A stretch of 45,464 bases of DNA from Planctomycetota bacterium (GTDB lineage: Bacteria; Planctomycetota; MHYJ01; WSZJ01): positions 1 to 45,464 of the forward strand of contig JAIOPR010000052.1 of assembly GCA_021413805.1 (NCBI GenBank). Direction: 5' to 3'. Positions 29,003 through 39,224 of this stretch are shown here, piece after piece. Position 1 is the stretch's first letter, and every line of letters starts with the position of its first letter. Position numbers and translations under genes: made by a program. A model generated the notes under the pieces. It was not told the origin of the DNA and ran no database searches. It saw nothing but the letters and a program-made list of their open reading frames with translations.

Positions 29003-29437
29003 TCAGGCGCGCGAACAGTTGACCTTCAGCCAATAGCGCGCCAGCAGGCCCACGGTTGACACGAACTCCTCAAACTCAAGGGGCTTCACGACGTAACTGT
29101 TCACCCCCAGGTCATAACAGACCGCGCGATCGGCGGGCTCGCTCGATGAAGTCAGGATGACCACCGGCACCAGCTTCAACGCAGGGTCGCTCTTCATCCT
29201 CTTCAGCACCTCGATCCCGTCCACGAGCGGCAGCTTGATGTCCAGGATCACTACCTTTAGTTCGCCCGCGGTTGCCGGCTCGCCCTGCGGAAAAAGAAAG
29301 GTCAGTGCTTCCGCCCCGTTCTTCACCCTGTGCAGACCGCGGGACAGCTGGTTCTTTTCGAGCGCCCAGACCGTCATTTCCGCGTCGGCGGAGTTGTCCT
29401 CGACGAGGAGAACCTCCTCATGCTGGTTTGCCGGCAT
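29003..29437 (-). CDS. Rcp1-type single-domain response regulator
   Basis: EVLLVEDNSADAEMTVWAL..VVILDIKLPLVDGIEVLKRMK..VVILTSSSE..SYVVKPLEFEEF. Confidence 0.9.
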   Translation of the reverse strand: MPANQHEEVLLVEDNSADAEMTVWALEKNQLSRGLHRVKNGAEALTFLFPQGEPATAGELKVVILDIKLPLVDGIEVLKRMKSDPALKLVPVVILTSSSEPADRAVCYDLGVNSYVVKPLEFEEFVSTVGLLARYWLKVNCSRA

Positions 29438-31076
29438 GGCCTTGACCCTCCGTTGGAAGTGAGAAATGGAAGGCGGCGCCCGCCCCGGTCTTGCCTTCCG
29501 CCCAGACGCGGCCGCCATGGCGCAGGATCACGCGCTGGACAAGCGCGAGCCCGACGCCCGTCCCTTCGAACTCTTCGCTGGAATGAAGCCTCTGGAACAC
29601 CCCGAACAGCTTGCTCGCAAACGTTTCGTCGAACCCGACGCCGTTGTCGCGGACAGTCCAGACGGTCTCGCCCTTGTCCTGCCGGGAAGTGAACTCGATG
29701 ACCGCGGACTCCCGCGGCCGCGTGTACTTCACGGCATTGCCGAGGAGATTTGCCAGCACCTGGCGGAGAAGCGCCTGGTCACCCCACGCAGGCGCCAGGT
29801 CCCCGATCCTGAAGTCGATCTTCCTGCCGGCATTCGCCACACGCAACTCGTCGCTGACGGCACACGCAAGGGTCGTCATGTCAACGCGGGAGCGGTTCAA
29901 CTCCGCCCGGCCCATCCGCGAGAAGGCCAGCAGGTCGTCGATCAGCTGCGCCATGCGGCGCGTATTCGTCACCACGACCTCCGTCAGCCGCTTCCCCTCC
30001 GCATCCAGGCTCGCAGAGTGCCGGTCCACGAGGCGGCGTGTAAAACCTTCAATGGCGCGAAGCGGCGCGCGCAGGTCGTGCGAGACGGAGTAGCTGAAGC
30101 TCTCCAGCTCCTTGTTCGCGGCCTCGAGCTGGGCGGTGCGTTCGCTCACGCGCCGCTCGAGCTCCACATTGAGCCGAAGCGCGTCGATCGCAGCCTTCTT
30201 TGCTTCGCTCACGTCCCGTGCCACGGCGTAGATCAGGCGTTCGCTCGGGTACGGCGTTCCCGTCCACGCGAGCCACACGTAGTCGCCGCCTGCGCGCCGG
30301 AAGCGGTTCTCGAAAGAAACCGCGCCGGGCTCCTTCTTGAGCAACTCAAGGGCCTCCCCCGTCGAGGGACGGTCGTCGGGGTGGACAAATTCCAGGAACG
30401 GGCGGCCGGTGACGCGAGCAGGAGTCCATCCCAGGGTTCCTTCCCACGGCGGGTTCCCCTCCCGGATATTGCCGTCAAAGCCTGCGATGCAGATCAAGTC
30501 AGGGGAGAGCGCGAAGAACCGGTTCCGCTGCTCGGTAACCTGCTCCAGCAGCCGGCGGTGCTGGCGGTCCTCCATGCGACGCAGTTGCTCCGCCTGGATC
30601 CTGACCTCCCTCATCGCCCGCGCCAGGTCCACGAACACCGAGACTTTCGAGTGGATCGCCTCCGCGGAGATCGGCTTCATGATGAAATCAGCCGCGCCCA
30701 CGGCGTACGCGTGTTGAAGACTATCGGGCGACGACTCCTCCGCAGTCAGGAAGATGATCGGCGTCGCACGCGACCGCTCCCGCTTCCGGATCATCTCCGC
30801 CGTTTCAAAACCGTTCATCCCCGGCAGGTGCACATCCAGCAGGATCGCCGAGAAGTCGCGGTCCAGGAGACACCGAAGCGCCTCCTCGCCCGACGAAGCC
30901 TTCACGAGCTGGACGTCCAGGTCGCCAAGGATCGCCTCCAGCACCATGAGGTCTTCCGCCCGGTCGTCAACCAGCAGGACGCTGATCCTGGAATCGCGCG
31001 GCGCCTTGGACGCGGGCTGGCGCGTGGCCTCTGACTTGGCCCTGCCCGGGACCGGATTGACACTCTTTCGCGGCAT
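29418..31076 (-). CDS. REC-PAS-HisKA-HATPase hybrid histidine kinase
   Basis: VLLVDDRAEDLMVLEAIL; PAS FFALSPDLICIAGFDGNI; SYSVSHDLRAPLRAIEGF; VRDNGVGFDETFASKLFGVFQRL. Confidence 0.95.
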   Translation of the reverse strand: MPRKSVNPVPGRAKSEATRQPASKAPRDSRISVLLVDDRAEDLMVLEAILGDLDVQLVKASSGEEALRCLLDRDFSAILLDVHLPGMNGFETAEMIRKRERSRATPIIFLTAEESSPDSLQHAYAVGAADFIMKPISAEAIHSKVSVFVDLARAMREVRIQAEQLRRMEDRQHRRLLEQVTEQRNRFFALSPDLICIAGFDGNIREGNPPWEGTLGWTPARVTGRPFLEFVHPDDRPSTGEALELLKKEPGAVSFENRFRRAGGDYVWLAWTGTPYPSERLIYAVARDVSEAKKAAIDALRLNVELERRVSERTAQLEAANKELESFSYSVSHDLRAPLRAIEGFTRRLVDRHSASLDAEGKRLTEVVVTNTRRMAQLIDDLLAFSRMGRAELNRSRVDMTTLACAVSDELRVANAGRKIDFRIGDLAPAWGDQALLRQVLANLLGNAVKYTRPRESAVIEFTSRQDKGETVWTVRDNGVGFDETFASKLFGVFQRLHSSEEFEGTGVGLALVQRVILRHGGRVWAEGKTGAGAAFHFSLPTEGQGHAGKPA

Positions 31077-34000
31077 CAGGCCTCCACCCTCTTGCTCTGG
31101 TACATCCAGACCCGGACCAGCGAAAGCAACTGCTCCGTGTCTACCGGTTTCGGGATGTAATCGGAAGCACCCGCTTCAATGCATCGCTCGCGGTCTCCCT
31201 TCATCGCTTTCGCCGTCAGCGCGATGATCGGAAGCGTCTTGAGGTCGTCCTGCATCCGGATCTGCCTCATCGCCTCGTAGCCGTCCATTTCCGGCATCAT
31301 GATGTCCATCAGGACGACGTCCACTCCCCGTCCCCGGCTCTTGAGAAGCTCCACCGCCTCTTTTCCATTCTGCACAAAGGAGGTCTTCAACCCGTGCCGT
31401 TCGAGCACCGACGTGAGGGCAAAGATGTTACGGATGTCGTCGTCCACGATCAGGACGCGGCGATCCGTGATCAGCGGGTCCATCTGGAGCGTGTCGAGGA
31501 GCATCCGCCGCTTATGCTCGGGGAGCGTCGCGGTGACCCGGTGAAGGAACAGGGCGGTTTCGTTGAAAAGCCGCTCCGGGCTGTTCGCGTCCTTCACGAT
31601 GATCGCGCCGGCGTGTTTGCGGAGCTGGGACTCCTCTTTCCGCGAGAGGGACTTCCCTGTGTAGACGACGATCGGGAGGTGCCCCAGGCCGGGATTCTCG
31701 CGGATCTTCCCGAGCAGTTCGAACCCGGACATGTCGGGGAGCCGCAGGTCGAGGACCATGCAGTCGAAAGGCTTCGACTCGAGGGCCTGGAGCGCATCGC
31801 CCCCGGTGCCAACGGCCGTGATTTCCACATCCTTGCCGCCGAGCATCTCGGAGAGCCCGCGCCGCTGGGCTTCGTCGTCTTCCAGGACGAGGAGGTGCTT
31901 CACCGGCTTGTCGATGAACTTCCGGAGCCGCGTGAGCGCCTCCCCGATCGCCTCGCGTGACACGGGCTTCTGCAGGAATGAGAACGCCCCGAGCTTGAGG
32001 CCCCGCTCGCGGTTGTCATCCGCCGTGACGATCTGGACCGGGATGTGGCGCGTCTCCGGGTCGTGTTTGAGGCAGTCGAGGAGCGCCCAGCCGTCCATGT
32101 CCGGCATGCGCATGTCCATCATGAGCGCATCGGGCTTGAATTTCCTGGCCATCTGCAGGCCGATCTCGCCTCCCGTCGCAATCAGGCCCTTGAATCCGTT
32201 TTCATGCGCCAGGTCGAGAAGGACATGGGAGAACGTGTAGTCGTCCTCGACGATCAACACAACCTTGTCCCCCGGCTGCGTCGCTCCACGGTCGTCGTGC
32301 ACTTCCCGCAGCAACGAGTTCACCGGGGACGAATCCACCGCTTCCGTCGCACGGGGAGTGACAGGCCGCCCGGCCACGGTGGTGTATTCCTGCAGGGTGT
32401 GCGATCCATCCCTCGACGCGCGGGACTTGACCGGGGCGAAGTCGAGGGGAAGGTAGAGGGTAAAGGTACTTCCTTCCCGCACCTTGCTCGTGAGCCCGAT
32501 CTCGCCGCCGAGCATCTTGGCGATTTCGCGGCTGATCGAGAGGCCGAGGCCGGTGCCTCCGTATTTGCGGCTCGTCGTCATGTCGGCCTGCTGGAAAGGC
32601 TCGAAGATGATCTGCTGCTTGTCCTCGGGGATGCCGATCCCGGTGTCGGTGACCGAGAAGGCGATGACCGTCTCCGCGCTGTTGAGAATCGGGTGGTCCT
32701 GGCTCCAGCCTGACTGCGCCACCGTCATCCGCAGAGAAACACCGCCCTTCTGCGTGAACTTGAAAGCGTTCGACAGGAGGTTCCTCAACACCTGCTGCAG
32801 CCGCTTCGAATCCGTCTGCATCGCGGAAGGAAGCGCCGGGTCCAGCTGCATCGCAAAGTCGAGCTTCTTGTTCTGCGCGATCGGCCGGAAGCTGGGCTCG
32901 TTGTCAGCCAGGATGTCCTTGAACGACAAGGTTGCGATTTCGAGCGCCATCGTCCCGGACTCGATTTTCGACAGGTCCAGGATGTCGTTGATGAGGCTGA
33001 GGAGGTCGGAGCCCGACCCGTGAATCGCGCGCCCGAACTCGACCTGCTTCGGCGTCAGGTTTCCTTCCGGGTTCTCGTAGAGCATCTTCGCCAGGATCAG
33101 CAGTGAATTCAGCGGCGTCCGGAGCTCGTGCGACATGTTCGCGAGGAATTCCGACTTGTACTTCGACGTCAGCGCGAGCTGCTCGGCCTTTTCCTCGATT
33201 TCCGCGTTCGTCTGCTGGAGTTCCTGCGTCAGGGCCTGCGACTTCTTGAGAAGCGCCTCAGTGTTCATCGTCGCGGCGATCGTGTTGAGCACGATGCCGA
33301 TCGATTCGGTGAGCTGGTCGAGGAAGTGAAGGTGCGTCTCGTTGAAGCTCTTGAAGGACCCTAGCTCGATGACGGCGCGGACCTGGGACTCGAAGAGCAC
33401 GGGGAGGACGACGATGTTGGACGGGGTCGCGTTCCCGAGGCCGGAAGAGACCCGGACGTAGTTGTCGGGGACGCGGTCGAGCAGGATCCGTTTCTTTTCG
33501 ATCGCGCACTGGCCGACGAGCCCGTCGCCGACGTTGAAGCGGGTGGGCAGGTCTTCGCGGGCGGAGTAGCCGTATCCGGAGACGAGGTTCAGCGCGGAAC
33601 CGTCGTTGGATTCATCGAGGGCATAGAAGACGGAGTGCTGGGCGCCGACGAGGGGCGCGAGTTCCGAGAGGATCTGGCGGGAAACGGACTCGAGGTCGCG
33701 CTGGCCCTGGAGCATGCGGGTGAACTTGGCGAGGTTGGTCTTGAGCCAGTCCTGCTCCGCGTTCTTCTGCGTGGTTTCGCGGAGGTTGCGGATCATTTCG
33801 TTCAGGTTGACCTTGAGGTTTTCGACTTCGCCGGCGGCCTCGACCGTGATGGACCGGGTCAGGTCGCCCTTCGTGACCGCGGTGGCGACGTCGGCGATCG
33901 CGCGCACCTGGGTGGTGAGGTTGGCCGCGAGTTGGTTTACGTTGTCGGTGAGGTCGCGCCAGATGCCGGTGGCGCCGGGAACGCGGGCCTGGCCGCCGAG

Positions 34001-36442
34001 GCGTCCCTCGACGCCGACTTCGCGAGCCACCGTCGTCACCTGGTCTGCGAACGTTGCCAGCGTGTCGATCATGTCGTTGATGGTGTCGGCCAGCGTCGCG
34101 ATTTCGCCGCGCGCCTCGAGGGACAGCTTGCGCTGAAGCTCGCCCTTGGCGACGGCAGTCACGACGACGGCGATTCGGCGCACCTGGGTCGTGAGGTTGG
34201 ACGCCATGAAATTCACGCTGTCGGTCAGGTCCTTCCAGACGCCGGCCACGCCCTTCACCTGCGCCTGTCCGCCCAGCTTCCCTTCCGTGCCGACCTCGCG
34301 CGCCACGCGCGTCACTTCGCCGGCGAACGCGTTCAGCTGGTCCACCATCGTGTTGATCGTGTCTTTCAGCTGCAGGATTTCGCCTTCGACCTTGACCGTG
34401 ATCTTGCGGGAGAGGTCGCCTCGCGCCACGGCGGTCGTGACGTCCGCGATGTTGCGCACCTGGGACGTCAGGTTCGACGCCATGAAATTCACGTTGTCGG
34501 TCAGGTCCTTCCAGACGCCGCCGACGCCGCGCACCTGCGCCTGGCCTCCCAGTTTTCCTTCCGTGCCGACTTCGCGCGCCACGCGCGTCACTTCACTCGC
34601 GAACGCGTTCAGGCGGTCCACCATCGTGTTGATCGTGTCCTTCAACTGCAGGATTTCGCCCTTCACCTCGACCGTGATCTTGCGGGAAAGGTCGCCGCGA
34701 GCGACGGCGGTCGTCACGTCGGCGATGTTGCGCACCTGCGACGTCAGGTTCGATGCCATCGAGTTCACGTTGTCCGTCAGGTCCTTCCACACGCCGGCCA
34801 CGCCTTTCACTTCTGCCTGGCCTCCCAGCTTTCCTTCCGTGCCGACTTCGCGCGCCACGCGCGTCACTTCGCCCGCAAATGCGTTGAGCTGGTCCACCAT
34901 CGTGTTGATCGTGTCCTTCAGCCGCAGGATTTCGCCCTTCACCTCGACCGTGATCTTCTTGGACAGGTCACCCTTTGCCACGGCCGTCGTCACGTCGGCG
35001 ATGTTGCGCACCTGCGAGGTGAGGTTGCCGGCCATCGAGTTCACGTTGTCCGTCAGGTCTTTCCAGACGCCGGCGACGCCTTTCACCTGCGCCTGGCCGC
35101 CCAGCTTCCCGTCCGTGCCGACTTCGCGCGCCACACGGGTCACCTCGCCTGCGAACCCGTTCAGCTGGTCCACCATCGTGTTGACCGTGTTCTTGAGCTG
35201 CAGGATTTCGCCCTTCACCGCGACCGTGATCTTCTTCGAGAGGTCGCCCTTGGCCACCGCCGTCGTGACTTCCGCGATATTGCGCACCTGGCTGGTCAAG
35301 TTCACGGCCATGAAATTGACGTTGTCGGTCAGGTCCTTCCAGACGCCGGCCACACCCCGCACCTGCGCCTGCCCGCCGAGCTTTCCTTCCGTGCCGACTT
35401 CGCGCGCCACGCGCGTCACTTCGCCCGCGAACGCGTTCAGCTGGTCAACGAGCGTGTTGATCGTGTCCTTCAGCTGAAGAATTTCTCCTTCGCCTTTCAC
35501 CGTGATTTTGCGCGACAAGTCGCCCTTGGCTACGGCCGTCGTCACGTCGGCAATGTTGCGCACCTGGCTCGTCAGGTTGCCGGCCATGAAGTTCACGTTG
35601 TCCGTCAGGTCCTTCCACACGCCGGCCACGCCTTTCACCTGCGCCTGGCCGCCCAGTTTTCCTTCCGTGCCGACTTCGCGCGCCACGCGCGTCACTTCAC
35701 CCGCGAACCCGTTCAACTGGTCCACCATCGTGTTGATCGTGTTCTTCAGCTGCAGAATTTCGCCCTTCACCTCGACCGTGATCTTCTTCGACAGGTCGCC
35801 CTTCGCCACGGCCGTCGTCACGTCCGCGATGTTTCGCACCTGCGATGTCAAATTCCCGGCCATCGAGTTCACGTTATCCGTCAGGTCCTTCCAGACGCCG
35901 GCCACGCCTTCCACCTGCGCCTGCCCGCCCAGCTTTCCCTCGGTGCCTACTTCGCGCGCGACACGCGTCACTTCCGAAGCGAATGACCCCAGCTGGGACA
36001 CCATCGTGTTCACCGTGCGCGCCATCTGCAGGAACGACCCCCGCACCGGCTTGCCCTCGATCTGCGTCGGCATTTTCTGCGAGAGGTTCCCGTTCGCGAC
36101 CGACCCGATCACGCGCGCCACCTCGTTCGTCGGCCGCACCAGGTCGCCGATCAGTGAGTTCGCGGCGTTCACTGTCTTCAGCCAGGATCCGGAAGAGCCG
36201 CGAAGCGCGGCGCGTTCCGAGAGCTTTCCTTCCTTACCGACCACCCGGCTCACCCGCTGGAACTCCTCCGCCATCCGTTCGTTCTGCCGGATGATCGCGT
36301 TGAGGGTCCGGGCGATTTCACGGCCGGGCCCTCCGCGAGGAACCCGGCAGCGCGTCGCAAAATTGCCCCTTTTGACGGACCGGAGGGTCAAGAGGAGATC
36401 CGGGACGTTGAGAGGATCTCGAACCTTGGTGGCCTGTCTCAC
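31076..36442 (-). CDS. Cytosolic hybrid histidine kinase: about 8 tandem HAMP-type repeats, GAF, HisKA/HATPase, three REC domains
   Basis: 92-aa repeats [23 protein letters not shown]...[28 protein letters not shown]; three REC domains; GTG start with AAGGAG. Confidence 0.95.
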   Translation of the reverse strand: MRQATKVRDPLNVPDLLLTLRSVKRGNFATRCRVPRGGPGREIARTLNAIIRQNERMAEEFQRVSRVVGKEGKLSERAALRGSSGSWLKTVNAANSLIGDLVRPTNEVARVIGSVANGNLSQKMPTQIEGKPVRGSFLQMARTVNTMVSQLGSFASEVTRVAREVGTEGKLGGQAQVEGVAGVWKDLTDNVNSMAGNLTSQVRNIADVTTAVAKGDLSKKITVEVKGEILQLKNTINTMVDQLNGFAGEVTRVAREVGTEGKLGGQAQVKGVAGVWKDLTDNVNFMAGNLTSQVRNIADVTTAVAKGDLSRKITVKGEGEILQLKDTINTLVDQLNAFAGEVTRVAREVGTEGKLGGQAQVRGVAGVWKDLTDNVNFMAVNLTSQVRNIAEVTTAVAKGDLSKKITVAVKGEILQLKNTVNTMVDQLNGFAGEVTRVAREVGTDGKLGGQAQVKGVAGVWKDLTDNVNSMAGNLTSQVRNIADVTTAVAKGDLSKKITVEVKGEILRLKDTINTMVDQLNAFAGEVTRVAREVGTEGKLGGQAEVKGVAGVWKDLTDNVNSMASNLTSQVRNIADVTTAVARGDLSRKITVEVKGEILQLKDTINTMVDRLNAFASEVTRVAREVGTEGKLGGQAQVRGVGGVWKDLTDNVNFMASNLTSQVRNIADVTTAVARGDLSRKITVKVEGEILQLKDTINTMVDQLNAFAGEVTRVAREVGTEGKLGGQAQVKGVAGVWKDLTDSVNFMASNLTTQVRRIAVVVTAVAKGELQRKLSLEARGEIATLADTINDMIDTLATFADQVTTVAREVGVEGRLGGQARVPGATGIWRDLTDNVNQLAANLTTQVRAIADVATAVTKGDLTRSITVEAAGEVENLKVNLNEMIRNLRETTQKNAEQDWLKTNLAKFTRMLQGQRDLESVSRQILSELAPLVGAQHSVFYALDESNDGSALNLVSGYGYSAREDLPTRFNVGDGLVGQCAIEKKRILLDRVPDNYVRVSSGLGNATPSNIVVLPVLFESQVRAVIELGSFKSFNETHLHFLDQLTESIGIVLNTIAATMNTEALLKKSQALTQELQQTNAEIEEKAEQLALTSKYKSEFLANMSHELRTPLNSLLILAKMLYENPEGNLTPKQVEFGRAIHGSGSDLLSLINDILDLSKIESGTMALEIATLSFKDILADNEPSFRPIAQNKKLDFAMQLDPALPSAMQTDSKRLQQVLRNLLSNAFKFTQKGGVSLRMTVAQSGWSQDHPILNSAETVIAFSVTDTGIGIPEDKQQIIFEPFQQADMTTSRKYGGTGLGLSISREIAKMLGGEIGLTSKVREGSTFTLYLPLDFAPVKSRASRDGSHTLQEYTTVAGRPVTPRATEAVDSSPVNSLLREVHDDRGATQPGDKVVLIVEDDYTFSHVLLDLAHENGFKGLIATGGEIGLQMARKFKPDALMMDMRMPDMDGWALLDCLKHDPETRHIPVQIVTADDNRERGLKLGAFSFLQKPVSREAIGEALTRLRKFIDKPVKHLLVLEDDEAQRRGLSEMLGGKDVEITAVGTGGDALQALESKPFDCMVLDLRLPDMSGFELLGKIRENPGLGHLPIVVYTGKSLSRKEESQLRKHAGAIIVKDANSPERLFNETALFLHRVTATLPEHKRRMLLDTLQMDPLITDRRVLIVDDDIRNIFALTSVLERHGLKTSFVQNGKEAVELLKSRGRGVDVVLMDIMMPEMDGYEAMRQIRMQDDLKTLPIIALTAKAMKGDRERCIEAGASDYIPKPVDTEQLLSLVRVWMYQSKRVEA
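33850..36020 (-). repeat. Coding tandem repeat, about 276-bp period (92 aa HAMP-type unit)
   Basis: Eight copies of (E/D)G(K/R)LGGQA[15 protein letters not shown] units in the 31076..36442 ORF. Confidence 0.9.
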
Positions 36443-36846
36443 AGGAAACTCCTTAGGGAGTGCGGGGAGGCGGGAGGGCGGACATGATCGAAGCCGGGGT
36501 GGATGACGGGGCTCCGTGGCCGGAGGCCGGGTGTGCGATTCCGCTGTGAAGCGGAGGCACGACTCGTTCTGCTGCCGACGGGGGTCGGTCGAGCAATGGG
36601 GCGCCGCCAGGAAGGGGGCGCCGGGGTTCCCGGGTTCGCAAGGAGTATAACCGACGCACTGGAATTGTGTCCGCGGGGGCGCTCAAGAAAATCAGGGGGT
36701 TTTGAAGACGACATCGGGAGGACCAGTTCGTAGCTCCCCGCGGCCGTCCTTCCCCGATCAGCCGGACAAGAATGGTTTCCAGGATGGGTGTCTCCATTCG
36801 CGATCCGGGGATTCCGCCGGAAATTCGGCGGCGTGAAGCAGCGAAA

Positions 36847-36861
36847 GCAAGGCGCGTGCCG
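36847..36861 (-). promoter_or_regulatory. Putative sigma-54 promoter (CGGCACG-CGCC-TTGC)
   Basis: 10/11 match, exact spacing; about 400 nt upstream of the HAMP-array kinase. Confidence 0.55.
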
Positions 36862-36973
36862 CCGAGTTTGCGGGCTACGCAGAGCCTGTTCCCGGGCAAT
36901 GGCTCTCGAATCCCGGGAATAGTTGCCGATGTTTGTGTTTCGTTCCCCCCGGGCGGCAGGCGCATGGCACACC

Positions 36974-37405
36974 TCAGCACCCGAGCAGGATCGGCGGTTT
37001 TCCAAATCTCTTCCGCAGCCTGTTGATGCGTCCCTGGACGCTCGGGCGCTTGAGCAGCTTCCGCTGCAACTTTCGCTTGGACGGGAAATCCGTGATTGAG
37101 AACCCGATCAGGAAGAGAAGCGTGCCCGGAAAAGGGACGCCCGGGATCGCGAGGATGAGTCCGACGATGGCCAGGAGGAATCCACAGATGTTCCTGGTCC
37201 AATAAGTGATTTTTCCCCGCACGCCGACCCGCGGCGTGGGCGCATGCCGCTTCAGCGAAAGATAATCCGCGGGCATGAGGACGATGAAGAGGGCGCACAG
37301 GGCGAAGCTGCCCATCACCGTGAGCACGGCCACGAGCAGAACGGAAGCGAACCCTTCCGCTGAGAGGCCGACGTACCCTGCCATCGAATTGAAGATCTGT
37401 TTCAT
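36974..37405 (-). CDS. Small membrane protein (PGPGW-like), 143 aa
   Basis: Several TM segments; ICGFLLAIVGLILAIPGVPFPGTLLFLIGFSI. Confidence 0.7.
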   Translation of the reverse strand: MKQIFNSMAGYVGLSAEGFASVLLVAVLTVMGSFALCALFIVLMPADYLSLKRHAPTPRVGVRGKITYWTRNICGFLLAIVGLILAIPGVPFPGTLLFLIGFSITDFPSKRKLQRKLLKRPSVQGRINRLRKRFGKPPILLGC

Positions 37406-37468
37406 GGCTATGCCTCAACCTGAGGTTTCGATCCCATGGTGCTTTCACTCGAGGGCAATCATTCGTTT

Positions 37469-37483
37469 GCAACGACCATGCCG
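37469..37483 (-). promoter_or_regulatory. Putative sigma-54 promoter (CGGCATG-GTCG-TTGC)
   Basis: 9/11 match, exact spacing; 64 nt from the start codon at 37405. Confidence 0.65.
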
Positions 37484-37602
37484 CTTCCGGGCGAACGGAA
37501 GCCGGATTCATCCTCGCGGGCATCGGCGGTAGCGCATACCCGAGGCGGTAGCAATGACCGGCGGGGGTGCGGCGCAATTCGATCGGCGGCCTGTATGCGG
37601 GC

Positions 37603-37617
37603 GGGCACTTGTTTTGC
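37603..37617 (+). promoter_or_regulatory. Putative sigma-54 promoter (GGGCACT-TGTT-TTGC)
   Basis: 9/11 match, exact spacing; 109 nt upstream of ATG at 37726. Confidence 0.65.
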
Positions 37618-37725
37618 TTCCTTCACACGCCGGCACTGCTGATTCCGCACGCGCGGCGCGGAAAAGGTTTCCAACCCTCCCCGTTGAAGCGCTCAAGTCA
37701 CGGGGACAAATAAACGGAGGTTCCC

Positions 37726-37911
37726 ATGCTGTACTGGTCCCTGGTTTTCTTCATCGTCGCCATCGTTGCGGCCGTCTTCGGATTCGGAGGCATCGCCGCT
37801 GGTGCCGCGGGAATCGCGAAGATCCTGTTCTTCTTCTTCGTGGTCATCTTCCTCGTGTCATTGATCTGGGGCCTCCTCAACGGCCCGCGGTCCCGTCCCC
37901 CGGCTGTTTAG
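37726..37911 (+). CDS. DUF1328/UPF0391-like small membrane protein
   Basis: [58 protein letters not shown] upstream. Confidence 0.9.
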   Translation: MLYWSLVFFIVAIVAAVFGFGGIAAGAAGIAKILFFFFVVIFLVSLIWGLLNGPRSRPPAV

Positions 37912-38026
37912 TATCGCGATTCGCGCGCAGCTACGTGACTTGGGCCGGGTTTGCGATGAGTCAGGTATGGTCCCGGGGGGGTGCAGCCGAAGGTCGCACC
38001 CCCCCGGAATCACGCGTTTCGAACCA

Positions 38027-38920
38027 CTACGCTCCCCTGCCCGCGACCGTTTCACTTCCGCGGCCTCGTTCTCCCCGAACGACCAGCACGGGGGACTTCA
38101 ATTCGCGAAGCACCTTCTCCGCGACGCTGCCCGCCACCGGCCTCGACACGCCCTTTCGCCCCTGCGTCGCCATCGCGACCAGGTCGGCGTCGTGGGTGCG
38201 ACTGGCGTCGAGAATTTCGGAAGCGGGGTCGCCGAGGCGAAACAGGGGATCGACGGCGATGTGGTCGTGGGAGAGCGCATCGACCGCGACCCGCACAAGG
38301 GGGTCCCCCTTGCAGCTTGAACGCCGTCCGGCTGGCTCGACGACGCCGAGCACAATCACGCTGGCGCCGAAGGCGCCCGCCAGGGACCGGACGTGGGGCA
38401 GGGCCGCGAGCGAATTCCCGGTGCCGAGGACCGGCATCAGGATCCTCCGGATCGGGACCTCGTGGGCCGAGGTCCGGGCGGCACCAGCGGCGACCTGCTC
38501 GAAAGATCTCAGGATGAGAACGGGAATCTCGCTCTTCCGCAGCACCTGCTCCGTCACGCTCCCGAAGACGCAATGTGAGCGGCCGGTGCGGCCATGCGTG
38601 GCCATGGCAATGAGGGTCGCGCCCTCGTCCCGGGCCACTTCCAGGATTCCACCGGCTTCCCGGCCCACGTGCACGACCCCAAGCACCCTCACGCTGTTCT
38701 TTCGAAGCTCGCGCGCCAGCGCCGAGAGGTAGCGCTCCGCTTCGGCTTTTGTGTCCCGAAGGCTGAAAGGAGCGCTGCCAGGGCGAGGGTGCAATGGGAC
38801 CGGGATGGCGCGCATGAGAATCAGGGTGGCGCCCCGGGTGCGGATCAGGTGGACAACCGGGCCGAGAATGGCCTCGGCTATTTCGGAGCCGTCAAGCGGT
38901 ACCAGAATGCGACGGAGCAT
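38027..38920 (-). CDS. Tandem universal stress protein (two UspA domains)
   Basis: RRILVPLDGSEIAEAIL..IAMATHGRTGRSHCVFGSVTEQVLRKSEIPVLIL; second ADLVAMATQGRKGVSRPVAGSVAEKVLRELKSPVLVV. Confidence 0.9.
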   Translation of the reverse strand: MLRRILVPLDGSEIAEAILGPVVHLIRTRGATLILMRAIPVPLHPRPGSAPFSLRDTKAEAERYLSALARELRKNSVRVLGVVHVGREAGGILEVARDEGATLIAMATHGRTGRSHCVFGSVTEQVLRKSEIPVLILRSFEQVAAGAARTSAHEVPIRRILMPVLGTGNSLAALPHVRSLAGAFGASVIVLGVVEPAGRRSSCKGDPLVRVAVDALSHDHIAVDPLFRLGDPASEILDASRTHDADLVAMATQGRKGVSRPVAGSVAEKVLRELKSPVLVVRGERGRGSETVAGRGA

Positions 38921-38960
38921 GGGGTGGGCCTCAAGGGTGGCCGATCGCAGCTTCTGATCT

Positions 38961-38975
38961 GCATACCGTGTGCCC
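38961..38975 (-). promoter_or_regulatory. Putative sigma-54 promoter (GGGCACA-CGGT-ATGC)
   Basis: 8/11 match (GGCAC core), exact spacing; 41 nt from the start codon at 38920. Confidence 0.55.
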
Positions 38976-39125
38976 CTTGAAAAGCATCCACGGACCGGCC
39001 GGAATACGTCATCGCGGGGAGGAGCACGCCGGGAGCCCGGCCAATTCGCCCGCATCCTCCTGCAACAATTCCCGCCGCGCGTACTTCTTGCAGGCCCCAC
39101 CGGATCGCAGCCCGACGGAACCCTC

Positions 39126-39140
39126 GGGCATAGGTGTTGC
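39126..39140 (+). promoter_or_regulatory. Putative sigma-54 promoter (GGGCATA-GGTG-TTGC)
   Basis: 8/11 match with perfect TTGCA, exact spacing; 85 nt upstream of ATG at 39225. Confidence 0.6.
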
Positions 39141-39224
39141 AAAAGGAATAGCGTCCGCGGCCTCGACACCCGGAAACGTGAGCATTTCTGCCGGACTCGT
39201 GGCGGTGAAAGGAGGGACGCACGA

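Noticed and set aside
29466-31034. 522-aa plus-strand ORF opposite the REC-PAS-HK gene
   Set aside because: Antisense shadow ORF; no recognisable domain.
33635-35986. 783-aa plus-strand ORF opposite the HAMP-array kinase
   Set aside because: His/Arg-rich antisense reading of a codon-biased tandem repeat; the minus-strand product has clear domains.
36439-37005. 188-aa minus-strand ORF between the HAMP kinase and the PGPGW-like gene
   Set aside because: Pro/Arg/Ser-rich, no SD, no domain; overlaps the putative leader and the neighbouring CDS.
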